Assembly: GCA_029979005.1 (NCBI GenBank) | Contig: JAPOIJ010000008.1 | Location: forward strand, 1-54,425 | Source of the DNA: Planctomycetota bacterium | Lineage (GTDB): Bacteria > Planctomycetota > Planctomycetia > Pirellulales > Pirellulaceae | Direction: 5' to 3' | DNA: 54,425 bases | Part shown: in pieces, positions 17,905 to 26,892 of the stretch | Layout of the letters: each line of letters begins with the position of its first letter | Position numbering within the stretch: position 1 is the stretch's first letter | Notes under the pieces: model-generated | What the model saw: the letters and a program-made list of their open reading frames with translations, nothing else | Databases searched by the model: none | What the model was told of the DNA's origin: nothing | Made by a program: the position numbers and the translations under genes

Positions 17905-18443
17905 TGTGAACGGTTTCTCCGGTAAGAATTTGGTTTAATGAGGCTTTATTGTGGCCGGGAACGCATTGTTTCCCAGAAAAATCGACGTTTATTTGTTTGA
18001 TTTGCGGAGCGAGCCGTTCTCAAACAACAGATTGAATCGGAATCTATTGCTACGGTTCGATATACGCCGCAACGAGATCAAAGGTTCAGGGAACGCGCAA
18101 GTCATCCAATCGACTCGGTTTTTCCCCCAATCAGCTAGATTATGACCTAAGAAAACCTCTGAGTCGGACAATTTTGGTCGGATTTCGAGGCGACTATGGA
18201 TCAATCAGGTGAAAAATCGGACCTGAACCTTTATCTTACGCAACCGCCATTTTAAGTGCCTGTGATTTGATTCACCATGACTTATATGGAAAAAATCAAG
18301 TTAGTGGGCGTATGTCCTTCTCATAATTCATACAAACCGTTATCAAGAGGAATCGAGAGTTGCAGCGATTGGTTTCGGAAGGCGGCACTCGGATCAAATC
18401 GACGTTTTAACCGAAAAAATAGGCATTGTTTGACGCGATCGTT
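17905..18443. other. Divergent intergenic region, 539 bp, nothing recognised
   Basis: Separates the minus-strand ABC ATPase from plus-strand folC. Short frames on both strands look random. No hairpin with a T-run, no tRNA and no riboswitch was recognised. Promoters for both flanking genes presumably lie here. Confidence 0.3.
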
Positions 18444-19952
18444 ATGCACCATATCAACGTTGATCCTATCACCACGAATCCTATCAAAAGGGAACTTCCG
18501 AATTTGTTGGACGAACACCTTTCACGCCTCTACGAACGAATCAACTACGAAAGGCAGGATTCAGTAGATAATGAGCATTTCAAGCTTAATCAAATGCGAG
18601 AAATTCTCAGTCGTCTAGGCGAACCACAATCGAAATACCCAATCATTCATGTAGCCGGTACCAAAGGGAAGGGATCGGTGTCCAACATGATTGCGAGAAT
18701 TTTGAGTGCAGCGGGCAAACGAACGGGCGTCTACACCTCGCCACATCTCGAATCGATCCACCAAAGAATTGAAATCGATGGGGAGTACATCAACGATGAG
18801 CAGTTGCTGGGCGTTTTTCAGCGTTTAGCTCCCGTAATTCAAGAAATGGATCATCAAGCCGAGGCAACCGGGTCTAAGAAGTTGACTTTTTTTGAAATTA
18901 CGACGGCGGCGGCGATTGAATTTTTCGCGAATCAGAATTGCGATGCCGTTGTACTCGAAGTCGGATTAGGCGGACGCCTCGATTCGACCAACGTTTGCAT
19001 GCCAGTGGCGAGCGTCATCACCAGCATTAGCCTCGATCATACCAAGCAGTTGGGCGATACCGTGGGAGAAATTGCTGCCGAGAAGGCGGGAATTATTAAA
19101 CCCGGTGTGCCCGTGGTCAGTGGAACGGTTGAACCGGACGCAGCGAAAGTGATAGAAGAAATCGCACAACAAAGGCAATCTCCTTTATTTGTCTACGGTC
19201 GTGATTTCAAAGATGGCTGTGTTGACGGACCGGGGTTTCGAGTCGACGGTGAAATTAAGCTCGGCGAAACGAAACCCTCCTTTCTGCCAACCTCCCTGCC
19301 TTTCAGTGTGTCCGGATTGCAACTGAAGTTGCTGGGGGCACATCAGCGCCAAAATGCTTCGGTTGCGGTTGCTGTTATCGAGACCTTAAACGCTTCTGGA
19401 TGGAATATTGAGGATACGAGCATCCAGTCAGGTTTATCAGTTGCCGGTTTGCCGGGACGCACTGAAATCATTCCAACCTCAGCGACGGTGATTCTCGATA
19501 TTGCTCATAATGTTGCCTCAGTTCAGGCTTTGGTGAGTGCTCTGCGGTCTGATTTGCCCCAGTGGAACAAAGCTACGATTCGTTCGTTGATTTTCGCAAC
19601 CAGTCGCGATAAAGATGCAAACGGAATGTTAGAGGAAGTGTTGGAGCAATTCGACCGCGTCGTATTAACACGTTACCAAGATAATCCGCGAGGAAGATGT
19701 GAATACGAGTTATTGAAGTTGGCGGAAGAAATTGCAGAGGAAAAAAAGTCGCTAGGTCTGCAGGTTGCCGATTTTTTTGTAGAGCCAACCCCCGAATCGG
19801 CGTGGGCTTTTTTAAATCAGGAAACCGGCTTGGTGAGGGCTGGTGAGAAATCAGACGAAGAGAGAGGCAAAGAGCTTATTTGCATTGCCGGCTCAGCATT
19901 TCTCGTTGCTGAGCTCAGAAAAACCTGTATCGCAGCGCGCATCGAAGGTTGA
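18444..19952 (+). CDS. folC: Folylpolyglutamate synthase / dihydrofolate synthase
   Basis: Mur-ligase family enzyme that adds glutamate to dihydropteroate and folates using ATP. The ATP loop is HVAGTKGKGSVS at about residues 70-80, followed by GVYTSPHLESIHQRI. Other landmarks are FFEITTAAAIEFF, the VLEVGLGGRLDSTN motif, SLDHTKQLGDTVGEIAAEKAGI and the C-terminal-domain entry GRTEI with LDIAHN. At 502 residues it is longer than the common 420-450, mainly from an N-terminal extension and a tail. The ATG at 18444 is chosen over a TTG at 18426. It is followed by an unrelated permease after about 150 bases. Confidence 0.94.
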   Translation: MHHINVDPITTNPIKRELPNLLDEHLSRLYERINYERQDSVDNEHFKLNQMREILSRLGEPQSKYPIIHVAGTKGKGSVSNMIARILSAAGKRTGVYTSPHLESIHQRIEIDGEYINDEQLLGVFQRLAPVIQEMDHQAEATGSKKLTFFEITTAAAIEFFANQNCDAVVLEVGLGGRLDSTNVCMPVASVITSISLDHTKQLGDTVGEIAAEKAGIIKPGVPVVSGTVEPDAAKVIEEIAQQRQSPLFVYGRDFKDGCVDGPGFRVDGEIKLGETKPSFLPTSLPFSVSGLQLKLLGAHQRQNASVAVAVIETLNASGWNIEDTSIQSGLSVAGLPGRTEIIPTSATVILDIAHNVASVQALVSALRSDLPQWNKATIRSLIFATSRDKDANGMLEEVLEQFDRVVLTRYQDNPRGRCEYELLKLAEEIAEEKKSLGLQVADFFVEPTPESAWAFLNQETGLVRAGEKSDEERGKELICIAGSAFLVAELRKTCIAARIEG

Positions 19953-20102
19953 GTTGTTTTGCTTTTTCACAGAAACTAAGGGAAATCAGTTTTTGAATCG
20001 AGTTGTGAACTTCCACTTGTATTTGCCTTAAATACAGCGATGTTCTTTCCTTCAAGACAACCTGAATAACCATTGATGCCTCTGTTTGGCTGGCAAAATG
20101 TT

Positions 20103-21449
20103 ATGAGAAAAATAATTACGATTGCCGCTCGTGAATATCGAGCGATGGTAGGCACGAAAGCGTTCTTATTTTCAATCATCATGATGCCGGTTCTGATGAT
20201 GGGCAGTTTGTTTGCAATCGAATTAATGCGGAACGCAATTGAGGTTCATGATCGAAAAATTGCCGTTATCGATCACTCGGGTAAATTCGCCGATCTTTTA
20301 GTTTTGGAAGCGAATCGAAAGAACTTATCTATCGATCAAGGCCTGGAGCAAAGCACAGAAGAATCAGGCGAATCGGAGGAAAAACAAGGGGATCTATTAG
20401 GGGGGGATTTTGATCGATATTTCTTCGAGAGAATCGATCCCCATGAGGCGACCGATGAACTGAAATTGGAACTGTCCGAACGGATCCGGGAACAAGATCT
20501 ATACGCATTTTTAGAAATTCCTGCGGAGGTTGGCGACGTGCAGAGCTCCCAGAAAATTCGTTTTTATTCACAGGATTCTAGTCTTTCGGTCGCCCGCAGC
20601 TGGGTTTCGAATATCATCAATACTTCGATCCGTGAGGAGCGATTTGCGACCGCCGGTATCGATCCTAACGCGGTGGAGGCCGCTAGTATTCCAATCGAAA
20701 TTGTGGGGATGGGATTGGTGGATCGCAGTTTGGATGGGGGAGTAATTGCCGAAGAAGAAAATGATCCTATGAATGCAATTTTTCTTCCGATGAGCGTCAT
20801 GATGATGATGTTTATGGTGATCTTCATGGCCGCGCAACCCATGTTGGAGAGCGTGCTCGAGGAGAAATCCCAACGGATTGCTGAAGTTCTACTCGGGAGC
20901 GCTAACCCGTTTCAATTGATGTGCGGGAAACTCTTGGGGACGGTGGGTGGATCTCTAACGGTGTTTGTAATCTATATGATTGGTGCTTTTGGTCTGGCTT
21001 GTTGGCAAGGTTATTTGGATCAGGTTCCCTTCCACTTGGCACCCTGGTTTATCGTCTTTCAAATTACAGGCGTTCTTTTTTATTCCGCGATCTTTATGGC
21101 GATAGGTGCTTCGGTTTCGCAACTGAAAGAGGCGCAATCGATGTTGTTGCCCGTCTGGATGTTGATGATGAGTCCGATGTTCGTGTGGTTGATGGTTGTT
21201 CGCGATCCACTGGGTGTCATGCCGACTTACTTTTCTTTCTTCCCTCCGGCGACGCCGACGGTCATGATGCTTCGCTTAGCAACGGGGCAGGCAATTCCAT
21301 GGTGGCAGCCAGTGACGTCCATTCTTATTATGACGTTGTCGACCATCTTGATTGTGATTGTGGCCGCACGAATTTTTCGCGTTGGAATTCTCTGGCAGGG
21401 GAAGACTCCCAAGCTGGGGGAAATTCTCAAATGGGCCATTACGGGCTAA
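20103..21449 (+). CDS. ABC-2-type permease (NatB-like), no ATPase beside it
   Basis: A 448-residue ABC-2 permease. The N-terminal motif REYRAMVGTKAFLFSIIMMPVLM and first membrane segment (about residues 20-40) are followed by an extracytoplasmic domain to about 230. At least five further hydrophobic segments lie between about 230 and 435. The phrase LEEKSQRIAEVLLGSANPFQLMCGKLLG is the family signature. Earlier starts at 20073 (TTG) and 20076 (ATG) are possible. Neither neighbour is an ATP-binding subunit: folC lies upstream and the transglutaminase genes run convergently. It must use an ATPase encoded elsewhere, or possibly the one at 16942-17904. Confidence 0.87.
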   Translation: MRKIITIAAREYRAMVGTKAFLFSIIMMPVLMMGSLFAIELMRNAIEVHDRKIAVIDHSGKFADLLVLEANRKNLSIDQGLEQSTEESGESEEKQGDLLGGDFDRYFFERIDPHEATDELKLELSERIREQDLYAFLEIPAEVGDVQSSQKIRFYSQDSSLSVARSWVSNIINTSIREERFATAGIDPNAVEAASIPIEIVGMGLVDRSLDGGVIAEEENDPMNAIFLPMSVMMMMFMVIFMAAQPMLESVLEEKSQRIAEVLLGSANPFQLMCGKLLGTVGGSLTVFVIYMIGAFGLACWQGYLDQVPFHLAPWFIVFQITGVLFYSAIFMAIGASVSQLKEAQSMLLPVWMLMMSPMFVWLMVVRDPLGVMPTYFSFFPPATPTVMMLRLATGQAIPWWQPVTSILIMTLSTILIVIVAARIFRVGILWQGKTPKLGEILKWAITG

Positions 21450-21497
21450 ACGGATTAGAAATACAGTGCCCGTTTGGGGCTGCGGTTGGAAGCTCGC

Positions 21498-22496
21498 TTA
21501 TTTAGACGAATCTGTCTCGATTTGTCGTGAAATCCATTCGATCGCTACGCCTTGAGGTGCTTGTTTCGCAATTAACGTCGGCCGAAGGTAGCGGACTTCC
21601 TGTCTTTGGCCGGCGACTCGAAAGCGATCACCTTTTTGAAGAATTGGGCGGGGTTCCGGCATTTCGCCGAAGGCATACGTTCCAGCGGCTTGGCAGGGAA
21701 ACCAAACCCCTTCTTTATTAGCACCCGTTAGATAAAACTCAGGATAGGTATGACCGGGAATCCATACGGCTCGAGCGGGGATTCCCTGAGCCCGGCAGAT
21801 GGCGATAAATAACGATGACAGTTCTTCACAGTCTCCATGCTTGACCTCTAAGGCATGTAGGCAGCTGTGGATTTGTTTATCAAATTTATATTCAATGTTG
21901 TCCCGAACCCAGACGTAATTTTTTTCTACTTGAGCCCAGGCGTCTAGCGATTCATCCTCAAGTTCGCTGGCGATTGTCCGAATCTCTTTTGAGTTGCATT
22001 CAATGTAAGGGCTGGGTTTGAGGAATTGCTTGACGTCGCTCGGCATTTTGCCGCCACGTGTAAATTTGGAAGTGTCTTCGGGATTCGTAATAAAGCTCTT
22101 TTTGATTTTGAATCGAATGACTGCCGTTTCCGGTGTGCCTGCTGTCATTTGATTGACTGAAAAAGAAAACTGTTGAGTCTGTTTGGTTGGGTTCTTAAAA
22201 CGGATCGCTCCAACGCCCTGTGATTTCTCTTGAGAAAGAATTTCGATTTCCTGTTCAGGCCATGACCTTGGGATTGGGACGGTCGCTGTAATGCCCCGCG
22301 CATTGGTAGGTGAGGTTAATTTCAATCCAAATTCCCAGACGCTAACAACGGGTTTTTCACTCATCGTTTTTGAAAGGTTTGGCGAAAGCAATCCGTTTTC
22401 ATTAGGAGACTGGGACTGGCCTGCTGCCGAGGTTTGAATGAGTAGAGCGACTAGCAGCGCGTAGTTGAATTTCTTAATGAGTTGTATTCTGTTCAT
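21498..22496 (-). CDS. Secreted transglutaminase-like protein, Cys and His present
   Basis: A 332-residue exported protein with signal segment NYALLVALLIQTSAAGQ. After an N-terminal beta-rich domain (about 45-170) comes a transglutaminase-like core. The Cys is at 223 in HGDCEELSSLF, and the His at 249 in WIPGHTYPEF. The usual Asp is not obvious: the position after the next strand reads WFPCQAAG. Members of this superfamily are often peptidases or peptide cross-linkers. It is the second gene of a tandem pair with 15 bases between them; the other copy has lost the His. The reading ends 48 bases from the convergent ABC permease stop. Confidence 0.83.
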   Translation of the reverse strand: MNRIQLIKKFNYALLVALLIQTSAAGQSQSPNENGLLSPNLSKTMSEKPVVSVWEFGLKLTSPTNARGITATVPIPRSWPEQEIEILSQEKSQGVGAIRFKNPTKQTQQFSFSVNQMTAGTPETAVIRFKIKKSFITNPEDTSKFTRGGKMPSDVKQFLKPSPYIECNSKEIRTIASELEDESLDAWAQVEKNYVWVRDNIEYKFDKQIHSCLHALEVKHGDCEELSSLFIAICRAQGIPARAVWIPGHTYPEFYLTGANKEGVWFPCQAAGTYAFGEMPEPRPILQKGDRFRVAGQRQEVRYLRPTLIAKQAPQGVAIEWISRQIETDSSK

Positions 22497-22511
22497 GGAT
22501 ATGCGTAATGT

Positions 22512-23531
22512 TTAATCTTCAAGAAGGGCTCGCTGAAACGTGACCGAAGGTTTCGATTTTCCTTGGCAAGTAGCAAATTCTCCCACAAATTTTTGGCGGC
22601 TTTCCTTCTCAGGAACTTTGATGCTGTCGCCTTTTTGAAGTACGATCCGAGGTTCCGAGTACGATCCAAACTCTCTCACGCCGCCTACACTGCAGGGGAA
22701 CCAGTGAGCCTTTCCCTCGGAATCAACTAGCATGAATTCGGCGTATTGAGTGCCTTGAACCCATACCATTCTTGCTGGGATTTTGTGGGCACGACACATG
22801 GCAACGAAGAGTCCGACTTTATCCTCGTTACATCCCAAGCGATCACGAAAGACCTTGATCGTGTCACGAGGTGGATCGGATGTGTCTTCAATGTTGTCGC
22901 GTACCCAATCGTAAATCGCCTCGATTTCCGACCAGATACCCTCGCGTTCGGCGACAATTGATTTGACTTCTTTCTTTAGTTTTGTGTCACGGAAATTTAT
23001 TTGAGGCCCAATTCCAAGGTATGGCTTGCCATCGCGCTGGCTCGTCTTGGGTCGAATGAAAAGACTCGGATCCCGGGGGGCATTGATTTGGTTGGTAGAA
23101 ACCAGAAAGGTCATTGAGATCGTGATTTCTTCACGCGGCCTAATTTGAGGTATCTTGGCAACGATTTGCTTCACCCCCCCTTCGAGATCCCGGTAACCAA
23201 CGTTTGCAATGTTCGCAGGAATATCATCCTCGGCCACAGCAACGGATTGTTCTGGCCACTCTGTGGGAACCGGGATCGTTAACAGCATGTTCATGGCTGG
23301 GCCGGATCCGCCGCGGATTTTGGCGGTCACCTTCCATTTTGTTGTTACCGGGTTGGAAAAGGTAACTCCTTCGATTTCAGTTTCTTGCAGAGCTTTGAAT
23401 TCTGAGCTGTTTTGAGAATTTACAGGGGAATGGAACGCTGCAGTGGCCTGGATTGAAGGAGGCCAGAACAACAATGCCGATATGGCAGTTCCGATAGAAG
23501 AAATGAAGAGCTTGTTGTTACATCGACGCAT
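22512..23531 (-). CDS. Secreted transglutaminase-like paralog lacking the catalytic His
   Basis: A 339-residue paralog of the gene that follows it, sharing the layout of signal peptide, beta-rich domain and transglutaminase-like core. The Cys is kept at 234 in LGCNEDKVGLF, but where the sister protein has GHTYPEF this one has GTQYAEF, so the catalytic His position is Thr (261). The same WFPC phrase follows. It is therefore probably not an active enzyme of the classical type, and may bind peptide or serve as partner to its sister. The start at 23531 is preferred to 23543. A bidirectional terminator and a lipoprotein gene lie upstream. Confidence 0.82.
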   Translation of the reverse strand: MRRCNNKLFISSIGTAISALLFWPPSIQATAAFHSPVNSQNSSEFKALQETEIEGVTFSNPVTTKWKVTAKIRGGSGPAMNMLLTIPVPTEWPEQSVAVAEDDIPANIANVGYRDLEGGVKQIVAKIPQIRPREEITISMTFLVSTNQINAPRDPSLFIRPKTSQRDGKPYLGIGPQINFRDTKLKKEVKSIVAEREGIWSEIEAIYDWVRDNIEDTSDPPRDTIKVFRDRLGCNEDKVGLFVAMCRAHKIPARMVWVQGTQYAEFMLVDSEGKAHWFPCSVGGVREFGSYSEPRIVLQKGDSIKVPEKESRQKFVGEFATCQGKSKPSVTFQRALLED

Positions 23532-23764
23532 GGTAATACCCATTGATTAAAACCGGTCCATTACATGATACATCGTATGAAATGCTTGGAAGCCCTTATT
23601 ATTTTGCTGGGTTGGCGGGGTGCTTGCGTGGATCTTTCTCAATAGTCTGGATTTTATGGGTTAGATAGGTCAGATCTTGTTTGAGATGGGGGCATCAGGG
23701 CGCTTGTTCGCCGGACTGAGTGTGAGGGTGCTTGCGGTCAGCGAGCATAAAAAATTGTCAACAA

Positions 23765-23801
23765 AAAAAGAGCGGCAAGCATTTAGCTTTCCGCTCTTTT
23801 T
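23765..23801 (-). terminator. Bidirectional intrinsic terminator after the Cys-rich lipoprotein gene
   Basis: AAAAAGAGCGG pairs with CCGCTCTTTTT, extended by AAGC/GCTT inside with one mismatch around an ATTTA loop. A-runs and T-runs on both sides make it work in either direction. It ends the minus-strand lipoprotein transcript and separates it from the transglutaminase pair. Confidence 0.85.
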
Positions 23802-23822
23802 GGATCAGGAGGTTTTTCACGC

Positions 23823-23861
23823 CTGCAACCATTGTCTTTGTGTTGCAGATTAGACCGGTCT
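23823..23861. repeat. Two small palindromes downstream of the lipoprotein gene
   Basis: CTGCAAC (23823-23829) pairs with GTTGCAG (23842-23848), and next to it lies the perfect palindrome AGACCGGTCT (23852-23861). Both fall between the lipoprotein stop codon and the terminator, so they may fold in the 3' end of that transcript. Confidence 0.5.
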
Positions 23862-23868
23862 GCGATAT

Positions 23869-24249
23869 TTAAAAATCAGGGGGTGAAACAATGTCGCTGA
23901 CCAAACCGGTATTAAATGAATTTTTGGAGTTGAGAAAGCTGGTTTCTTCTGTCGCTGGCGCTGGTGAAGGAACCTGTCCGTTTTCAACTGGTGCATTGAT
24001 TGTTGGCTGCATTGCGGGGCCAATTGTACCGCAATCGTTGCAAAGTGGGGCAACGTTGGAGTCGCAGTTCATCATTTGGCCTGCCGGTAAATTGCAGGTG
24101 CTGCAAGCGTCTCCTTTGCACAATGACCGAAGTTTCGATCGAATTGGTTTGTTTTTAAACGGGTGAGCAAACGAGCAATCGTTGCATGCGCATCCACTCA
24201 TTAATCCAGCCAAACACATGCAAGCCGCAAATTGTAAAAATCGTTTCAT
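23869..24249 (-). CDS. Cysteine-rich small lipoprotein
   Basis: A 126-residue predicted lipoprotein. The hydrophobic start MKRFLQFAACMCLAGLMSGC ends in a good lipobox (LMSGC), so the mature protein begins at Cys 20. It then shows a dense pattern of cysteines: CACNDC directly at the mature N-terminus, CKGDACSTC near residues 44-52, and a further NC and CNDCG near 62-73. The C-terminal half is Pro/Ala/Glu-rich and Cys-free. The paired cysteines suggest disulfides or metal binding outside the membrane. I do not recognise the family. Starts at 24255 and 24270 are also possible. It has its own terminator. Confidence 0.72.
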   Translation of the reverse strand: MKRFLQFAACMCLAGLMSGCACNDCSFAHPFKNKPIRSKLRSLCKGDACSTCNLPAGQMMNCDSNVAPLCNDCGTIGPAMQPTINAPVENGQVPSPAPATEETSFLNSKNSFNTGLVSDIVSPPDF

Positions 24250-24494
24250 CGCCATGTCTTCCCGTGCCAATTATATGGATACAGTCGAAATCAAGGAACT
24301 GATTTCGGGTGTAGAAACGTACAACACAATAAATGATGTGCAAGTGCATCACGTGTATTTTTTACATCATCTTTTTAAAAAAACGGGAAGGCCGGCTTAA
24401 AACCGACCTACAGTACTTCGAAACACATATTCACCCCCATCAACATTTCCGTTTGTAACTAACATGCGGATTAATTCGAAAAGTTGTATTTCCA

Positions 24495-25625
24495 ATGAAT
24501 ATTACTTCTCTGAAAAATCGAACATGGATTCTCCGTTCAGTAATAGCGAGCATGTTGTGCCTGGCTAACTCTTTCGTATTGGCTGAAGACTACTTATCGA
24601 GGGAGAGCGAGGTAGCGAACGTCAAGTCTCAAGTTATGTTGGAAACAAACGCTGGGGATTTGAAGAATGTGACAGGTTTCCCTTCTGATTTGATCCAAAA
24701 TGCAGAGCGAGTGGGACAATGGATTGAAACAATCGACACGCTCGGTCGAACGCGGATGATCGAGATCTGTTCGAGAGACGATGTTTGGTTAGTTTCCGCC
24801 CGGGATTCTCACTGTCATCCGAGCGATGTGTCCTTGCTGGAATGCTCTCGACTGGTCAACGGATGCTGGCAAAGTGAAGAACTTGCCAAACTGACAGACG
24901 ATCATGCTAATGACAAAACTAAAGTCACCATGATTTATGTTCACGGTAATCGAACTGATTTGAAATGGGCAAAGTCGAGAGCGATACAATTTTATGGCAA
25001 CTCTTTGCAAAGTTGTGAACGTCCTCCATTGCGGTTTGTTGTATTCGCTTGGAAGTCTGAGGCTGAAAAGGCGCGTGTCATTCCGGACTACAAAATCAAA
25101 TCAAGCCGCTCTGTCACCATTGGCAAAGCATTTTGTGAACTTCTGGATCATTTCGAGGATAGGAAGATGCTGCTGGGTGGGTTCAGTCTCGGCGCTCAGG
25201 TCGTACTATCGGCGATGTCGGAAGCGGAATTGCGGGCGCCGTCAGCGAAATCTGGCCAGTATCAAGTAGCCGTCATAGCTCCTGCAATCAACTCGGATTT
25301 CTCACGGGCAAATCTGGCAGTCTATCCGCAGAATTCTCTTGTTCGACATACCGACGTATTTGTCAGTCGGGAGGATTGCGCGGTGAAAGTGTCCGAAGCG
25401 ATCAATCGCAGAACCAATGCTTCGTGTTTAAATATTACCGATCTGGTTGATTATCAGGGCGGCGCATCCGTTTCCGTCCATGACATTACTTGTGAAGTCA
25501 CAAGGCGCCATTCGATCGACAATTATGGACGATCGGTTTCGGTGACTTCTCGGGTTTGTGACCTGTTGAATGAGGTTTTTGAGGAAAAGGACGTTATCTC
25601 AGGTCGGCAAGTTTCGGCCGAATAG
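24495..25625 (+). CDS. Secreted alpha/beta hydrolase-fold protein
   Basis: A 376-residue exported protein with a signal peptide ending near LAED (residue 31). The alpha/beta hydrolase core begins at about 145 with MIYVHGNRTDLKWAK, where HG marks the oxyanion region. The nucleophile elbow is GGFSLGAQV (Ser near 229). A possible catalytic His is HSIDNYG near 338. It resembles the DUF900-like hydrolases. The substrate is unknown; an esterase or lipase-like action on an extracytoplasmic ester is the default guess. It stands alone on its strand. Confidence 0.8.
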   Translation: MNITSLKNRTWILRSVIASMLCLANSFVLAEDYLSRESEVANVKSQVMLETNAGDLKNVTGFPSDLIQNAERVGQWIETIDTLGRTRMIEICSRDDVWLVSARDSHCHPSDVSLLECSRLVNGCWQSEELAKLTDDHANDKTKVTMIYVHGNRTDLKWAKSRAIQFYGNSLQSCERPPLRFVVFAWKSEAEKARVIPDYKIKSSRSVTIGKAFCELLDHFEDRKMLLGGFSLGAQVVLSAMSEAELRAPSAKSGQYQVAVIAPAINSDFSRANLAVYPQNSLVRHTDVFVSREDCAVKVSEAINRRTNASCLNITDLVDYQGGASVSVHDITCEVTRRHSIDNYGRSVSVTSRVCDLLNEVFEEKDVISGRQVSAE

Positions 25626-25950
25626 CAGATTGAGGGATCGACCCATTCGTATGATTTGAGCCCAACCGTTCATGAAGTTAAAGCATTGCCTTCAGCGATT
25701 TTGGGATGCTCTAACCGGTCCCCGTGGCAGTTTTCGCCCCAAAAATGGCCTTGTCCGAAAAGATTCCCAAGCGGTGAGTTGGGAAGTGCCCCCAATCGTG
25801 GATTTTGACTTGCAAAGCAGGGGACTTGGCCTAGTATGATCGCTTTCTTGGAAAAAGTGATAAGCCGTTAATCTGACGGATTTCCCCGATGCCTTGGGGA
25901 CTTCGCTCGCGTTGGATGGCAGCAATTCTGTTTTTATTAGGCTCCAAACA
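25626..25950. other. Intergenic region before the ZIP gene, 325 bp
   Basis: No gene is supported. A loose inverted repeat (TTTTGGG near 25700 and CCCCAAAA near 25738) is present; it is spaced too widely to call a terminator. Any metal-responsive operator for the ZIP gene would be expected here but I could not identify one. Confidence 0.3.
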
Positions 25951-26877
25951 ATGTATACGCTGTTGATCATATATTGCGTTTTGATCGCTTTGGCGTCCCT
26001 GTTTGGCGGTTCGGTTCCCTCGTTTGTAAAGTTGACGCACCGACGGATTCAACTAACGCTCAGTTTTGTTTCGGGCGTAATGTTAGGCGTTGCATTTTTG
26101 CATTTGCTCCCCCATGCATTTTACAAACTTGGAAGTATCGAATGGACTGCGGGCATTGGCTTGATTGGTCTGCTGTTTATGTTTTTTATGATTCGGATGT
26201 TTCATTTCCATCAACATGATCTTGCAGTTGATCGGGAACACGACCACAAGCATAAACAACTTTGCGACCACGAGAATGATCATCATCACATTCATTGTGA
26301 AGATCATGGGGGTGGCGTCGATATTAGTTGGCTCGGACTCTGTTTTGGCCTCGCGATTCATACAATTATTGACGGGATCGCCTTGGCTGCCGTGGTTCAA
26401 GCGAACGGCGCGACTGGGCTCTCATTTGCCGGTTTAGGGGTGTTTCTTGCAATTGTCTTGCACAAGCCTCTTGATGCGTTGTCCATTACTTCCCTGATGG
26501 CAGCACGCGGTTGGAATACACAGCAGCAGCTAACCGTAAACTCTGTGTTTGCCTTGATGTGTCCATTGGGAGCAATAATTTTTGCTTTTGCAATCGATCA
26601 AAATCCAGCCTATCGAGATTGGATCCTTGGAGTTGCTTTGGCTTTTTCAGCGGGTATTTTTCTCTGCATTTCACTAGGAGACTTGCTGCCGGAAGTGCAT
26701 TTTCATTCACATGATCGATTACAGTTATCTGGTATGTTACTGCTGGGGGTTTTGCTTGCTTTGCTAATTGAAGTGAGTCACTCTCACGAGCAACCACAAC
26801 CCGAAGAAGCTGAAGTTGTCCAGGTGAGTTCTGTCAAAGACTCGTCGGCATTGTTGTCAGAAGTACAACGCCATTAA
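25951..26877 (+). CDS. ZIP-family divalent metal transporter
   Basis: A 308-residue membrane protein of the ZIP family, which carries zinc or other divalent metals into the cytoplasm. About eight hydrophobic segments are visible. Between the third and fourth lies a His/Asp-rich loop at about residues 84-128 with more than a dozen histidines. The core metal motifs are HTIIDGIALA and HKPLDALSI in neighbouring helices. The start at 25951 places the first helix MYTLLIIYCVL at the N-terminus; the frame stays open to 25894. Substrate choice (zinc, iron, manganese) cannot be read off. Confidence 0.92.
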   Translation: MYTLLIIYCVLIALASLFGGSVPSFVKLTHRRIQLTLSFVSGVMLGVAFLHLLPHAFYKLGSIEWTAGIGLIGLLFMFFMIRMFHFHQHDLAVDREHDHKHKQLCDHENDHHHIHCEDHGGGVDISWLGLCFGLAIHTIIDGIALAAVVQANGATGLSFAGLGVFLAIVLHKPLDALSITSLMAARGWNTQQQLTVNSVFALMCPLGAIIFAFAIDQNPAYRDWILGVALAFSAGIFLCISLGDLLPEVHFHSHDRLQLSGMLLLGVLLALLIEVSHSHEQPQPEEAEVVQVSSVKDSSALLSEVQRH

Positions 26878-26892
26878 TTGCGGGTAGCTAAA

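Noticed and set aside
20921-21505. 194-codon plus-strand ORF
   Set aside because: It is a shifted-frame shadow of the ABC-2 permease, whose own frame has clear family motifs.
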